DNA of 48,327 bases, taken from contig JAHCAW010000001.1 of assembly GCA_019634695.1 (NCBI GenBank), positions 1 to 48,327 on the forward strand. Reading direction: 5' to 3'. Shown here piece after piece: positions 1 through 7,822 of this stretch. Position numbers and translations under genes: made by a program. Under the pieces are notes generated by a model. It saw only the letters and a program-made list of their open reading frames with translations, did no database searches and was not told the DNA's origin. How positions within the stretch are numbered: position 1 is the first letter of the stretch; each line of letters begins with the position of its first letter. This DNA comes from Candidatus Sumerlaeia bacterium (lineage in GTDB: Bacteria > Sumerlaeota > Sumerlaeia > SLMS01 > JAHLLQ01).

Positions 1-723
1 GCCACGCAGTCGGCCGCGCCCAACGCTCGCATCTCGGAAACCGCCGCCACCCGCGTCGCCGCCCTGCATCACGCGCTCAAGGATAGGGACGCCGCGCTCC
101 GAACCTATCTCGACATTGCCGAAAGCGAGGGCCTCACCTCAAAGACGCGCGCCAACGCGCTGCTGCAAGGCTCGGGGGTGTATTTCGAGATTCTGCAACG
201 GCGCGCCCTTCGCCAAGGCGTCACCGACGAACAGTGGGATGAGCTGCGCCAGATGCTGGAAGTTACGCAGACTGCCGAAGGTGTCTCGCATCAAGAGGTG
301 AAGATTGCACGCCTCATGCGCCTTGAGTCCTGGACGTGGCAGGGTCAGCACGAACTAGCTGTAGACGAGCTCCCTGCGTTCATTGCTGACTATGATGAAA
401 CCACTGACCGCCGCGAGATTGCTACAGCACGGATCTTCGGCACAATCTCGCTCAACCACCTTGGCAGGCACGTCGAGGCGCTCGAGCAGACCGAGTGGGT
501 GATCGGAGCGTATGAGCCCGAAGAATGGGTCTGGCCGACATGGCAAGGTCTTCCGCGAGCATACTTCGAGCGGTTTCATGCCATCTACAAGTTGGGAGCT
601 GCAGCGCCAGAGTTGCAGCGTCTGGCGCGAGAGATTCAGAGACACTATCCGAATGCAGGAACAACAAAGACAGTAACAGGGTTGCTCGAGCGGCACGGAC
701 CTAGATATCGTGGTCACGAGTAG
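1..723 (+). CDS. Partial alpha-helical (TPR-like) protein, 5' end outside window
   Basis: Frame 1 is open from the first base to the TAG at 721-723, so the N-terminus is missing and about 240 residues are visible. The protein is rich in Ala, Glu, Arg and Leu and reads as successive amphipathic helix pairs, for example the stretch around 'AALHHALKDRDAALRTYL', with a Trp-rich region (LESWTWQGQ, EEWVWPTWQG). That pattern fits a TPR-type scaffold, but I cannot assign a family. An internal ATG-like start at 178 exists, but the reading frame is clearly coding upstream of it. Base composition falls towards that of the next two genes, and only 34 bases separate it from the next start, so it probably heads or belongs to the same operon. 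Function unknown. Confidence 0.75.
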   Translation, partial: ATQSAAPNARISETAATRVAALHHALKDRDAALRTYLDIAESEGLTSKTRANALLQGSGVYFEILQRRALRQGVTDEQWDELRQMLEVTQTAEGVSHQEVKIARLMRLESWTWQGQHELAVDELPAFIADYDETTDRREIATARIFGTISLNHLGRHVEALEQTEWVIGAYEPEEWVWPTWQGLPRAYFERFHAIYKLGAAAPELQRLAREIQRHYPNAGTTKTVTGLLERHGPRYRGHE

Positions 724-757
724 TATCCCAATCATCGACTTTGCCGGAGGAATCCAA

Positions 758-1810
758 ATGATCAGGGCCGCCTTCTGTTTACTCTCGTTGATCGCCATTC
801 TTGCGGTCGTTGGGCCCCTTGCTGCTGCTGGTGATGAAGATGAGAAGGCACCGCCGCCGTGGACAGGCTGCAATCCAGCACCAAAGTTAGCAGCCGATTT
901 TCCGCCAACCCCTCAGTGCATCCCTTTTGTTTTGGGTGACTTGCCAAGCCAGACAATGCATCCGGACCTCAATCTACTACATCAAGGCTGTGGCTTGACA
1001 GCATTCTCAGTCTCCCCGAACAATGGTGTAATAACTACGCCGGGGGCTCATATACTCACCATAGAGATGAAATACACTCCTCCGGGTAAGCCAGACTTAT
1101 CGGAATCAATTACAGACACAATAACAGTACATACAGAATGGTATCACCGACCTGGCGACCATACGGCGACCCCCGCCGTTTCTGCCAATCTGTTCGTGTT
1201 GAAGCCAAGCAATCCTCATACTTGGGAAGACTGGGAGACCGTGGCCCCAGCCCACGACCCGTTCGGATCATATGTTTCTCATGGTTTCAAATATGAGTCT
1301 GAAGAAGACCGATGCCTAGCCAACGTTAGCGCCAACTTCGGTATTAATAGACAGTACTCAGGCTACGTCAAGGCCAGTAAGTTCTTTTTGTACTGGGGAC
1401 GAGCGGATACCGGCATGCATCTCAGGACAAGTGTCGGGACTTTTGGTATGATGGCTACTGTTGAGCATGGGGTTTCGACGAACGACGATGCCGAAAAACT
1501 GAAAATCAAGATTGGCGCCGACCTGTTGTCGTCGTTTGCCGAAGTACCCTTGTCAACAACTTTGGGTAGCACAATTCCATTTAGTAGTGGATTGCTCGAC
1601 ACAGCTCCGATTAATCTGCCTGAATCCCCCCACGCAGCCACGCACCCACTCGAGCGTAAGGTCCATGTAGTTATTGACGCGGGTGTTACCACAAAGCAGG
1701 TGGGCCGAGCCCATGGTGAGGCATTGCTGGAATTGACAGTCGGGGCAGTTCCTCCGGATGCTGGAGGGACTACCCCAGTTCTCTCTTGGACGCCGTACGT
1801 CGCGCCATAG
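758..1810 (+). CDS. Secreted protein of unknown function, low-GC
   Basis: A 350-aa protein with a clear Sec signal peptide: basic start, then a hydrophobic core (CLLSLIAILAVVGPLAAAG) ending near residue 25. The ATG at 758 is chosen over an in-frame start at 710 because GGAGG lies 7 bases upstream (746-750) and the signal peptide then starts correctly. The mature part is acidic at first, contains four Cys (about residues 37-190), and is rich in Ser, Thr, Gly and Pro with alternating hydrophobics, suggesting beta structure. One stretch around residues 95-130 (SVSPNNGVITTPGAHIL) looks like an Ig-like fold. No recognised family. The DNA is markedly A+T-richer than the core genes (27 G/C in 60 at 1021-1080). 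It sits 15 bases before the next secreted-protein gene, so the two are probably co-transcribed. Confidence 0.85.
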   Translation: MIRAAFCLLSLIAILAVVGPLAAAGDEDEKAPPPWTGCNPAPKLAADFPPTPQCIPFVLGDLPSQTMHPDLNLLHQGCGLTAFSVSPNNGVITTPGAHILTIEMKYTPPGKPDLSESITDTITVHTEWYHRPGDHTATPAVSANLFVLKPSNPHTWEDWETVAPAHDPFGSYVSHGFKYESEEDRCLANVSANFGINRQYSGYVKASKFFLYWGRADTGMHLRTSVGTFGMMATVEHGVSTNDDAEKLKIKIGADLLSSFAEVPLSTTLGSTIPFSSGLLDTAPINLPESPHAATHPLERKVHVVIDAGVTTKQVGRAHGEALLELTVGAVPPDAGGTTPVLSWTPYVAP

Positions 1811-1825
1811 TCTAAGGAGGTTCCT

Positions 1826-2851
1826 ATGTTCCGTGCATGGTGGATTCTTGCGGCTGTCGCAATTACCTTCTCGCATTTCCCGACTCATCTCGCTTGGGCT
1901 GACGCGCATTTGCGGGAGGGCATTGAAGCGAGAGTGAACAGCTTGCCGTGCCACTCTGCCATGGATGAGGCACGGTGCGAGGCACAGCGCGCATTGATCA
2001 AAAGTGGATTCACTGACCCCCTCGACGTCTTGGCCACTGAGGGAATTGTTCTGTCTGATGAGATGGAGGCCTGGTACTTGGAAAGCGTCGAATCCGTGCT
2101 AAACGACCCCTACTCGGTTTTCCGGACTGAACTGGACCAGTCGTGGCTGTCAGATTTCTGTGATGAGTTGGCGGCTAAGGCAGCCGCTAGTATACGCGCA
2201 GTTCTGCGGTCTGGCCTTACGCGCGAGGCGTGTCGTGCACGGGGGCAGGCATTGCAGCGCGAATTGGCTACCCTTCGGTCGGATATCTGGCGCTTCTTGG
2301 AGGAATCCGGCCCAATCATCCTCATACTCGTGCCGGAGGACCTGCTCGAATGCAGTCCGGTTGCCAAGGCCTTGAGTGCGATGGGGGATGATGAGCCGTA
2401 CGTCCCGATGTTCGAGAAGCGCTCCAAGCGTGAGATGGTGTTGATTGCCAATCAGTTCTATTTGGAGGCCATTGTTGTAATTAACATCGAGCAGGCCTTG
2501 GAGCGACAGTCATGGAATATTGGTTTACTCGCTGATGATCTACTGCGCGCAGGTCTGCTATTTGAAAAATGGTCGGACATGGAGTCAGTTACGCTCTCAG
2601 AAATATTTGCGGGTTTTTGTGAACAGGAGATTTCCGAGCCAAGTGGATTGTTTCTCCGCAGTCCGCAGAGCAGCTTGGAAGTGCTGCTGGAAACGCTCTT
2701 GGAAGTGCGGGTGGGATTCCGGCAGTCCGACGAATTGACACGGTCGGCGCTCTTCCCCAGTTTGCCATCCGGGGCCTTGCCGGCGCGCGCTGCGACCGTG
2801 CGTGTAAGATCCGCCGACCTTTATTGGTGGTATAGACGAATCTTTGAATAG
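1826..2851 (+). CDS. Secreted Cys-containing helical protein of unknown function
   Basis: A 341-aa protein. A strong ribosome binding site (aaggagg, 1814-1820) sits 5 bases before the ATG. The N-terminus is a signal peptide (WWILAAVAITFSHFPTHLAW) with probable cleavage after AWA near residue 26. The mature protein is mostly predicted helical and acidic, with about six Cys (LPCHS, ARCEAQ, SDFCDE, REACRA, LECSP, GFCEQE) that could pair as disulfides in the periplasm. I recognise no domain. It lies 15 bases after the preceding secreted protein, with similarly low G+C, so the pair looks like one acquired transcription unit. No clear terminator follows; the next 495 bases are degraded sequence. 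Confidence 0.85.
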   Translation: MFRAWWILAAVAITFSHFPTHLAWADAHLREGIEARVNSLPCHSAMDEARCEAQRALIKSGFTDPLDVLATEGIVLSDEMEAWYLESVESVLNDPYSVFRTELDQSWLSDFCDELAAKAAASIRAVLRSGLTREACRARGQALQRELATLRSDIWRFLEESGPIILILVPEDLLECSPVAKALSAMGDDEPYVPMFEKRSKREMVLIANQFYLEAIVVINIEQALERQSWNIGLLADDLLRAGLLFEKWSDMESVTLSEIFAGFCEQEISEPSGLFLRSPQSSLEVLLETLLEVRVGFRQSDELTRSALFPSLPSGALPARAATVRVRSADLYWWYRRIFE

Positions 2852-2907
2852 GCTGGCTCCTTCATACCTTCGCCGTCACCGGACTTCAGCAAGCGTTCTT
2901 CCTCAGC

Positions 2908-3061
2908 CATGTTGACGTGGGACTGCTCTCGGCATGATTTGTCGGCTTTCCATTCCTCTTTGGGTTCTTCCGAGAATACTGTGGAATCCAAGGCGTAAGC
3001 GTCCCGTCTGACCCATGTTGACGTGGGGCTGGTTTGGGCCTGATGCGGCGGCTTTCCATTC
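2908..3061. repeat. Two imperfect 48-bp direct repeats, 106 bp apart
   Basis: Copy 1 is 2908-2955 and copy 2 is 3014-3061. Both begin with catgttgacgtggg and end with cggctttccattc, and both are exactly 48 bases long. The 21-base middle differs at nine positions, giving 39 of 48 identical. Copy 2 lies immediately upstream of a truncated IS66-type ORF, so the repeats may be duplicated end or leader sequence of a mobile element. The 2852-3346 stretch (495 bp) contains no intact gene other than that remnant. Confidence 0.7.
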
Positions 3062-3078
3062 GTTTCGGGAGAGCGGCC

Positions 3079-3174
3079 ATGGTGGGTGCGAAGCGCGAGG
3101 CGATGTGGTTGGAGCGGCGGGAGGTGGTCGGGCGGTGGGAGAGCAGCGGGTTGCCGATGGAGGAGTTCTGTTGA
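3079..3174 (+). pseudogene. IS66-type accessory ORF (TnpA-like) remnant
   Basis: An ATG at 3079 opens a 31-codon frame ending at TGA 3172-3174. The peptide contains W-x-x-R-x-x-V-x-x-W-x-x-S-G-L-P-x-x-x-F-C, which resembles the N-terminal helix-turn-helix signature of IS66-family TnpA accessory proteins and the SGLS-x-x-x-F-C-x-R motif of related transposon ORFs. In intact members the frame continues after the Cys; here it stops exactly there. A shifted frame carries Arg/Ala-rich sequence to about 3322, compatible with a frameshift. No TnpB or TnpC partner is present. Called a decayed mobile-element fragment; it could also be a standalone relic. Confidence 0.45.
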
Positions 3175-3346
3175 GGCGAGAGGATCAGGGACGCGGCGGA
3201 TGGGTCGTGGAGCCGGCGCTTCTCGGGCGGCGGCCGAGGCGGAGCGAGACCGCACGCGCGCGCGGGTGATTCGTCGCTACAAGGGGATCCTGGATGCCAT
3301 TGAATCCGGAGCGCCCGAGTGATGTACCATCAAGCCGGGAGGATGT

Positions 3347-3595
3347 ATGGCCGCAAAGACGTCGCTGCTTGCAGTTCGTGAGGGTGGGACCGTGTGCTTT
3401 CGGCTCACGGGGCTGGTGGTGTTCTTGTTCGGAGCGATCCCGGTTCTCAAGGGGGTGCTCGCCGGTATTCTGGATTATCCAGCCGAACGCTATGATGTCC
3501 CGCAGGCAGCGGCCTATATTGTTGCCGGGCTCCTGATCTACTGGTTCGCCCGGTTCCTGGCAAGTCCTTCGAGGGAAGACGCCGACTCCCAATAG
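3347..3595 (+). CDS. Small two-segment membrane protein
   Basis: 82 aa. A ribosome binding site (gggagg, 3336-3341) precedes the ATG by 5 bases. Two hydrophobic stretches are visible: residues about 22-42 (GLVVFLFGAIPVLKGVLAG) and about 53-70 (AAAYIVAGLLIYWFARFLA). The C-terminal tail is charged (SREDADSQ). No family is recognised. A perfect 10-bp hairpin follows seven bases after the stop codon, so this looks like a monocistronic gene with its own terminator. It stands between mobile-element debris and the beta-helix gene. Confidence 0.65.
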   Translation: MAAKTSLLAVREGGTVCFRLTGLVVFLFGAIPVLKGVLAGILDYPAERYDVPQAAAYIVAGLLIYWFARFLASPSREDADSQ

Positions 3596-3601
3596 CACGC
3601 C

Positions 3602-3628
3602 GACGGCGCGATGCGTCCTCGCGCCGTC
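3602..3628 (+). terminator. Hairpin terminator after small membrane protein
   Basis: gacggcgcga (3602-3611) and tcgcgccgtc (3619-3628) are perfect reverse complements around a 7-base loop. There is no long T-run afterwards, so intrinsic termination is plausible but not certain. The rest of 3629-3848 shows no convincing gene. Confidence 0.5.
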
Positions 3629-3848
3629 TCCGGCGTCCGACTCGGAACCGCTGATAGCCATGGCTGGTGCTGGGCGCGTTCTCCATTGCTGACGCTTCGA
3701 GTATTCCCAATCCGCCAAGCGTTCCCCAGTGAATGCAGAAATCAGGTTGCCACATGGCGGGCCGTGGCACCGATAACTATTCATCAGGCCGGCTTGCGCT
3801 CCCTGCGGGGCCGGTCCGAAGAGTCTTCCATGATCGGGGAAGTCCGAG

Positions 3849-6800
3849 ATGGCCCCTTCAGAGTCGGTTGCGCGCTCGATGTTGGTGCGGGTCGCGTGGT
3901 GTCTTGCGCTCCTGTTGGCAGGCGCGGGTCTGCTTGCAAGGCTGTCGCCGGGCCTCATGGCGGCATCTCCCGAGCGTCTGGGGACTGCAAAGTCCTCGTT
4001 GGTGATCGTCGACACGCTGGTCGATGAGTCGAACGGTCCCGGCAACGGCGCCGGCACGTCGTTGCGCGAGGCCATCGAAGCCGTCGATCCGGGTGGCACG
4101 ATCGAGTTCGCCCCGGCTCTCAATGGCACCATCGTGCTGACGCTGGGTACGCTGACGATCGACAAGTCCCTGTCGATCATCGGTCCCGGGCCGGGCGTGA
4201 TCGCCATCAACGGCAACGCGGCGTCGCGGCTCTTCAGGATCGATGCCGTGGCGGTCGATGTCGAACTCTCCGGCCTGAGCCTCTTGAACGGCGCTTCCAG
4301 TGAGTTGTATGCCGGATGTGGCGTTCATAGTTCGAGCCCCAACGCGCGGCTCGAGAACATGGTGGTATCGAACCATCGGGCGACGCGTTTCGCGGGGGCC
4401 ATCTACAATGAAGGAGGAATGACCCTCGAGTCGGTTGCGGTCGTGGGAAACCTTGCCTTCGAGGGCGCGGGTGCGATCGCGAACCTCGGAACGATGACGA
4501 TCCTCGACACGCGCATTGCGGACAACGGGACCTCGGTGACGGCCGGGGGCATCTTCATGGCCGGCTCGACCATGACGATTCGCGACTCGATCATCGAGAA
4601 CAACGAGGCGGACGTCGCCGGCGGCGGCATCTCCGTTCATCAGGGCACGGCGCGCATTGAGCGCTCCATCCTGCGCAACAATAGGGTGTTCGTGCCCGGG
4701 GGCGTCGGCGGAGGAATCTACGGCCTCAACGGCGAGGTGACGAATCTTGTGCTGGTGGATACGGCTGTGGAAGACAATCGTGCCCCCTTCGCAGGCGGTA
4801 TCGCCAGCGACGGGCATCTGACGCTGTTCGACAGCACCGTCTCGGGCAATGAAGCCTTCGAAGGCAGCGGAGGAGGCATCTACCTCTTCGACCCAGGGGC
4901 ATTCACCACCGCCACGGAAGTGGTGCTCGTGAACACGACGATCAGCGGCAACAGCGCCGAAACGAGCGGCGGCGGGGTGCAGGCGTATCCTGCCTTCGGC
5001 GCACCGTTCACGCTGCGCAACAGCACCGTCTCTGCCAACAGCGCGGGCACGACCGGCGGGGGCCTGCACGACCGGCGGGGAGCGGGCAACACCACGGTCC
5101 ACAACACGATCATCGCGGGCAACCAGGCCGTCGTTGGCGGACCGGACGTGTTCTCGGACAGCGGCGCGCTCAGCAGCGGCGGCGGCAACCTGATCGGAGA
5201 CGACTCTGGCTCCCTCGGGTTCGGGGTCGCCGGCGATCTGGTGGGCACGGCGGTCTCGCCCCTCGATCCAATGCTGTTTCCACTCGACTATTATGGCGGC
5301 AGAACGCGGACGCACCATCCGGGCGTCGGGAGCCTCGCGATCGACAACGGCCTGAGCATCGATGTGACCAAGAAGGGGCATCGCGACTATCTGGCCGTCG
5401 CCGGGAGCGAGAAGGCCACCTCGCCCACGCTTGACCAACGCGGCATGCCGCGCGTCATCGGCTCTGCCGTGGACATCGGCTCCGTCGAGTCCATCGCCTC
5501 GTTTGTCGTCGATGTCACCGACGACGCCGACGACGGCAACTACGGAGTTGGCCAGTTGGCCCTGCGCGAAGCAGTCCGCTACGTTGCGCCCGAGGGCACT
5601 GTCACCTTCGATCCCGTCGTCTTCGGAGTGCCGCAGACCATCCTTTTCGCGTCGGTCGCGGGCAACGATCTGCTTGTCAACCGCCCGATGACCATTGTCG
5701 GTCCGGGACGCACGCTGCTCACGCTCGACGGGCAGGATGGCACGCGCTTCTTCAACGTCACCGGAGAGGATGTGACGATCTCGGGGATGCGGATGACGCG
5801 TGGCAGGGACGCCTTCTCGGTCAGCGATGGTGGGGGCGGAGCCGTCCGATGCGCCGGAAGCATGGTGCTCGACGACGTCGAGATCGACGATTGTCATGCC
5901 GCGGGGGGTGGAGCCGTGATGAATTACGGTTCGACGATCATCCGCAACAGCGACATCCACTCGAACACGGCCGATGGCTTTGGGGGAGGCATTGCGTCCT
6001 CTCTTGGTTCTTTCCTGCGCATCGAAGATTCCCGAATCGCATTCAATGACGCCAGTTTGTGGGGAAGTGGGGTGCACAGCAACGCCCTGGAGCTCGAGGT
6101 CGAGCGTTGTCTGTTCAAGGAGAATACCACGGTCAGCCAGGATTCCGTATACGGTGGGGCTATCTACATTTATGGCTGGCCCATTCTTCCAAAGTCAACA
6201 ATAGTGGACAGCACCTTCGAAGGGAATCGTGCCGAATGGGGAGGCGCCATTCAGGGTGTGGGTGAACTCTTCGTTCACGGCTCTGCATTCGTCGGCAATG
6301 AAGCCACGCAATGGGAGGGAGGGGGACTCTCGGTCCACGGAACGGTGCTATTTTCGAACACCACCATCGCCAACAATACCTCGCGTCGCGGTGGCGGCGG
6401 CATCGCTTCGTCCCTCGTGCTGACTCTTGTCAACTGCACGATCGTCGGCAACCGTTCAACGCTTGAACGGGGAGGGGGTGTCTATATCTATTCGTACGAG
6501 GAACCCGAATCGACGATCGCCAACTCGATCATCGCCCTGAACACGAGCGCTGTCGGCCCGCCGGATGTCTCCATATTCGGTGACGTCGTCACCAGCGGCG
6601 GCGGCAATCTGATTGGCGATGGCACGGGCACGACGATCTTCGTGGCCGCCGGCGACCAGGTCGGCACTGCCGCCGATCCCATCGACCCGACGCTCTCGGA
6701 CCTGGACTTCTTTGGCGGGCCGACACCCACGCTGGCCCTGTTGCCCGGCAGCCCCGCCATCGATGCCGGCCTCAACGTGCACGTCAACGCCACCACCATG

Positions 6801-7805
6801 CGCGAAGTCAGCCCCGGCACCTTCACCGATCAGCGCGGCCTGCCCGCCAACCGCATCGTAAACGGCACTGTCGACATTGGTGCCTTCGAGACCGGCGACT
6901 TCGACGGCGACGGCATTCCGGACCTCGTCGAGAACTCCGTCCCGTCCCGATCGGCCCGTTGGGCCGACGGCAACGGCGACGGCGTCAACGACAGCATCCA
7001 ACCCAAGGTGCGCTCGGCCCGCAATCCGGTGACGCAGCACTTCGTCACGCTCGACTTCTCGGCCGCCGAATCCGTCGTCTCCTCCGACCTCATCGACGAG
7101 CCGGCACACTCCGGCGAAGTCGATCCCGACGACTTTCCTCGCGGATGGTACACCTTCGCCATCACCGTCCCCGCCGCGGGCGGTTCGACCACTGTGGACA
7201 TCTATCACGAGAGTGACCCGGGCTTGCAGAGCACCCTCGGCTACGGGCCGACTCCGGCGATTCCGTCCGCGCACCTGTATGATTTCAACTTCGCCGGCGG
7301 CATCGGCGCCACCTATCCCGGCTTTCCGACCGACATGTCCCGCATTCGCCTCACAGTGCGGGATGGCGCTGCCGGGGATCATGACCTCGACGCCGCCAAT
7401 GCCACCATCGTTCACGTTGGCGCGCAGGGTGTGAGCTCGACGACTCTGGCCCACGTCGTCGCCTTCGAGGCAACCGCTCCGGTTGCGGGCGCTCCGATCA
7501 CGATTCGGTGGGAGACGGCTGCCGAGATCGACACCATTGGATTCCATCTGCATCGTGCCGAACTCGTCGGAGGCACGTTCCTGCGCGGAGAACGCGTGAA
7601 CGTCGCGATCATCCCGGCCGAAGGGACCGAAACCAGCGGCGCGGTCTACCAGTTCATGGACTACGCCCCCCTTTACGCGGAAGGCGAAGCACAGGCGTAC
7701 TTCCTCGAGGATCTCGATGTGCACGGCAAGTCTGGTCGCCACGGCCCTGCGATCGTGACGATCAAGTCCACGGACACGTCCGTACTGGAGTGGACGCTCT
7801 ACTGA
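3849..7805 (+). CDS. Secreted right-handed beta-helix protein, two CSLREA/anchor-Q modules
   Basis: 1318 aa, probably exported; the hydrophobic signal core (WCLALLLAGAGLLARL) lies near residues 17-32, and an in-frame Met at residue 11 is an alternative start. The body is two tandem modules. Each opens with a CSLREA-like motif (GTSLREAIEAV near 70; LALREAVRYV near 566), continues with pectin-lyase-type beta-helix rungs (repeated N-N-x-A, G-G-G-I, S-x-I-x-x-N), and closes with a choice-of-anchor-Q signature (GGPTPTLALLPGSPAIDAG near 957) and D-Q-R-G-x-P. After module 2 come two Asp-rich calcium-binding-like loops (DFDGDGIPD, DGNGDGVND, about 1017-1045) and a C-terminal beta region. It is expected at the surface or outside the cell, possibly binding polysaccharide. 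No lyase active site can be assigned from sequence alone. Confidence 0.9.
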   Translation: MAPSESVARSMLVRVAWCLALLLAGAGLLARLSPGLMAASPERLGTAKSSLVIVDTLVDESNGPGNGAGTSLREAIEAVDPGGTIEFAPALNGTIVLTLGTLTIDKSLSIIGPGPGVIAINGNAASRLFRIDAVAVDVELSGLSLLNGASSELYAGCGVHSSSPNARLENMVVSNHRATRFAGAIYNEGGMTLESVAVVGNLAFEGAGAIANLGTMTILDTRIADNGTSVTAGGIFMAGSTMTIRDSIIENNEADVAGGGISVHQGTARIERSILRNNRVFVPGGVGGGIYGLNGEVTNLVLVDTAVEDNRAPFAGGIASDGHLTLFDSTVSGNEAFEGSGGGIYLFDPGAFTTATEVVLVNTTISGNSAETSGGGVQAYPAFGAPFTLRNSTVSANSAGTTGGGLHDRRGAGNTTVHNTIIAGNQAVVGGPDVFSDSGALSSGGGNLIGDDSGSLGFGVAGDLVGTAVSPLDPMLFPLDYYGGRTRTHHPGVGSLAIDNGLSIDVTKKGHRDYLAVAGSEKATSPTLDQRGMPRVIGSAVDIGSVESIASFVVDVTDDADDGNYGVGQLALREAVRYVAPEGTVTFDPVVFGVPQTILFASVAGNDLLVNRPMTIVGPGRTLLTLDGQDGTRFFNVTGEDVTISGMRMTRGRDAFSVSDGGGGAVRCAGSMVLDDVEIDDCHAAGGGAVMNYGSTIIRNSDIHSNTADGFGGGIASSLGSFLRIEDSRIAFNDASLWGSGVHSNALELEVERCLFKENTTVSQDSVYGGAIYIYGWPILPKSTIVDSTFEGNRAEWGGAIQGVGELFVHGSAFVGNEATQWEGGGLSVHGTVLFSNTTIANNTSRRGGGGIASSLVLTLVNCTIVGNRSTLERGGGVYIYSYEEPESTIANSIIALNTSAVGPPDVSIFGDVVTSGGGNLIGDGTGTTIFVAAGDQVGTAADPIDPTLSDLDFFGGPTPTLALLPGSPAIDAGLNVHVNATTMREVSPGTFTDQRGLPANRIVNGTVDIGAFETGDFDGDGIPDLVENSVPSRSARWADGNGDGVNDSIQPKVRSARNPVTQHFVTLDFSAAESVVSSDLIDEPAHSGEVDPDDFPRGWYTFAITVPAAGGSTTVDIYHESDPGLQSTLGYGPTPAIPSAHLYDFNFAGGIGATYPGFPTDMSRIRLTVRDGAAGDHDLDAANATIVHVGAQGVSSTTLAHVVAFEATAPVAGAPITIRWETAAEIDTIGFHLHRAELVGGTFLRGERVNVAIIPAEGTETSGAVYQFMDYAPLYAEGEAQAYFLEDLDVHGKSGRHGPAIVTIKSTDTSVLEWTLY

Positions 7806-7822
7806 TCGAAGCCGCGCGCGTG

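Noticed and set aside
3185..4216. 343-aa minus-strand frame, including the 3629-3848 spacer
   Set aside because: It overlaps the beta-helix start and the small membrane gene on the other strand. The middle stretch is not obviously random, but without a family match I do not call it a gene.
3858..6077. 739-aa minus-strand open frame over the beta-helix gene
   Set aside because: Antisense of the repetitive beta-helix gene, with no start signal or family match.
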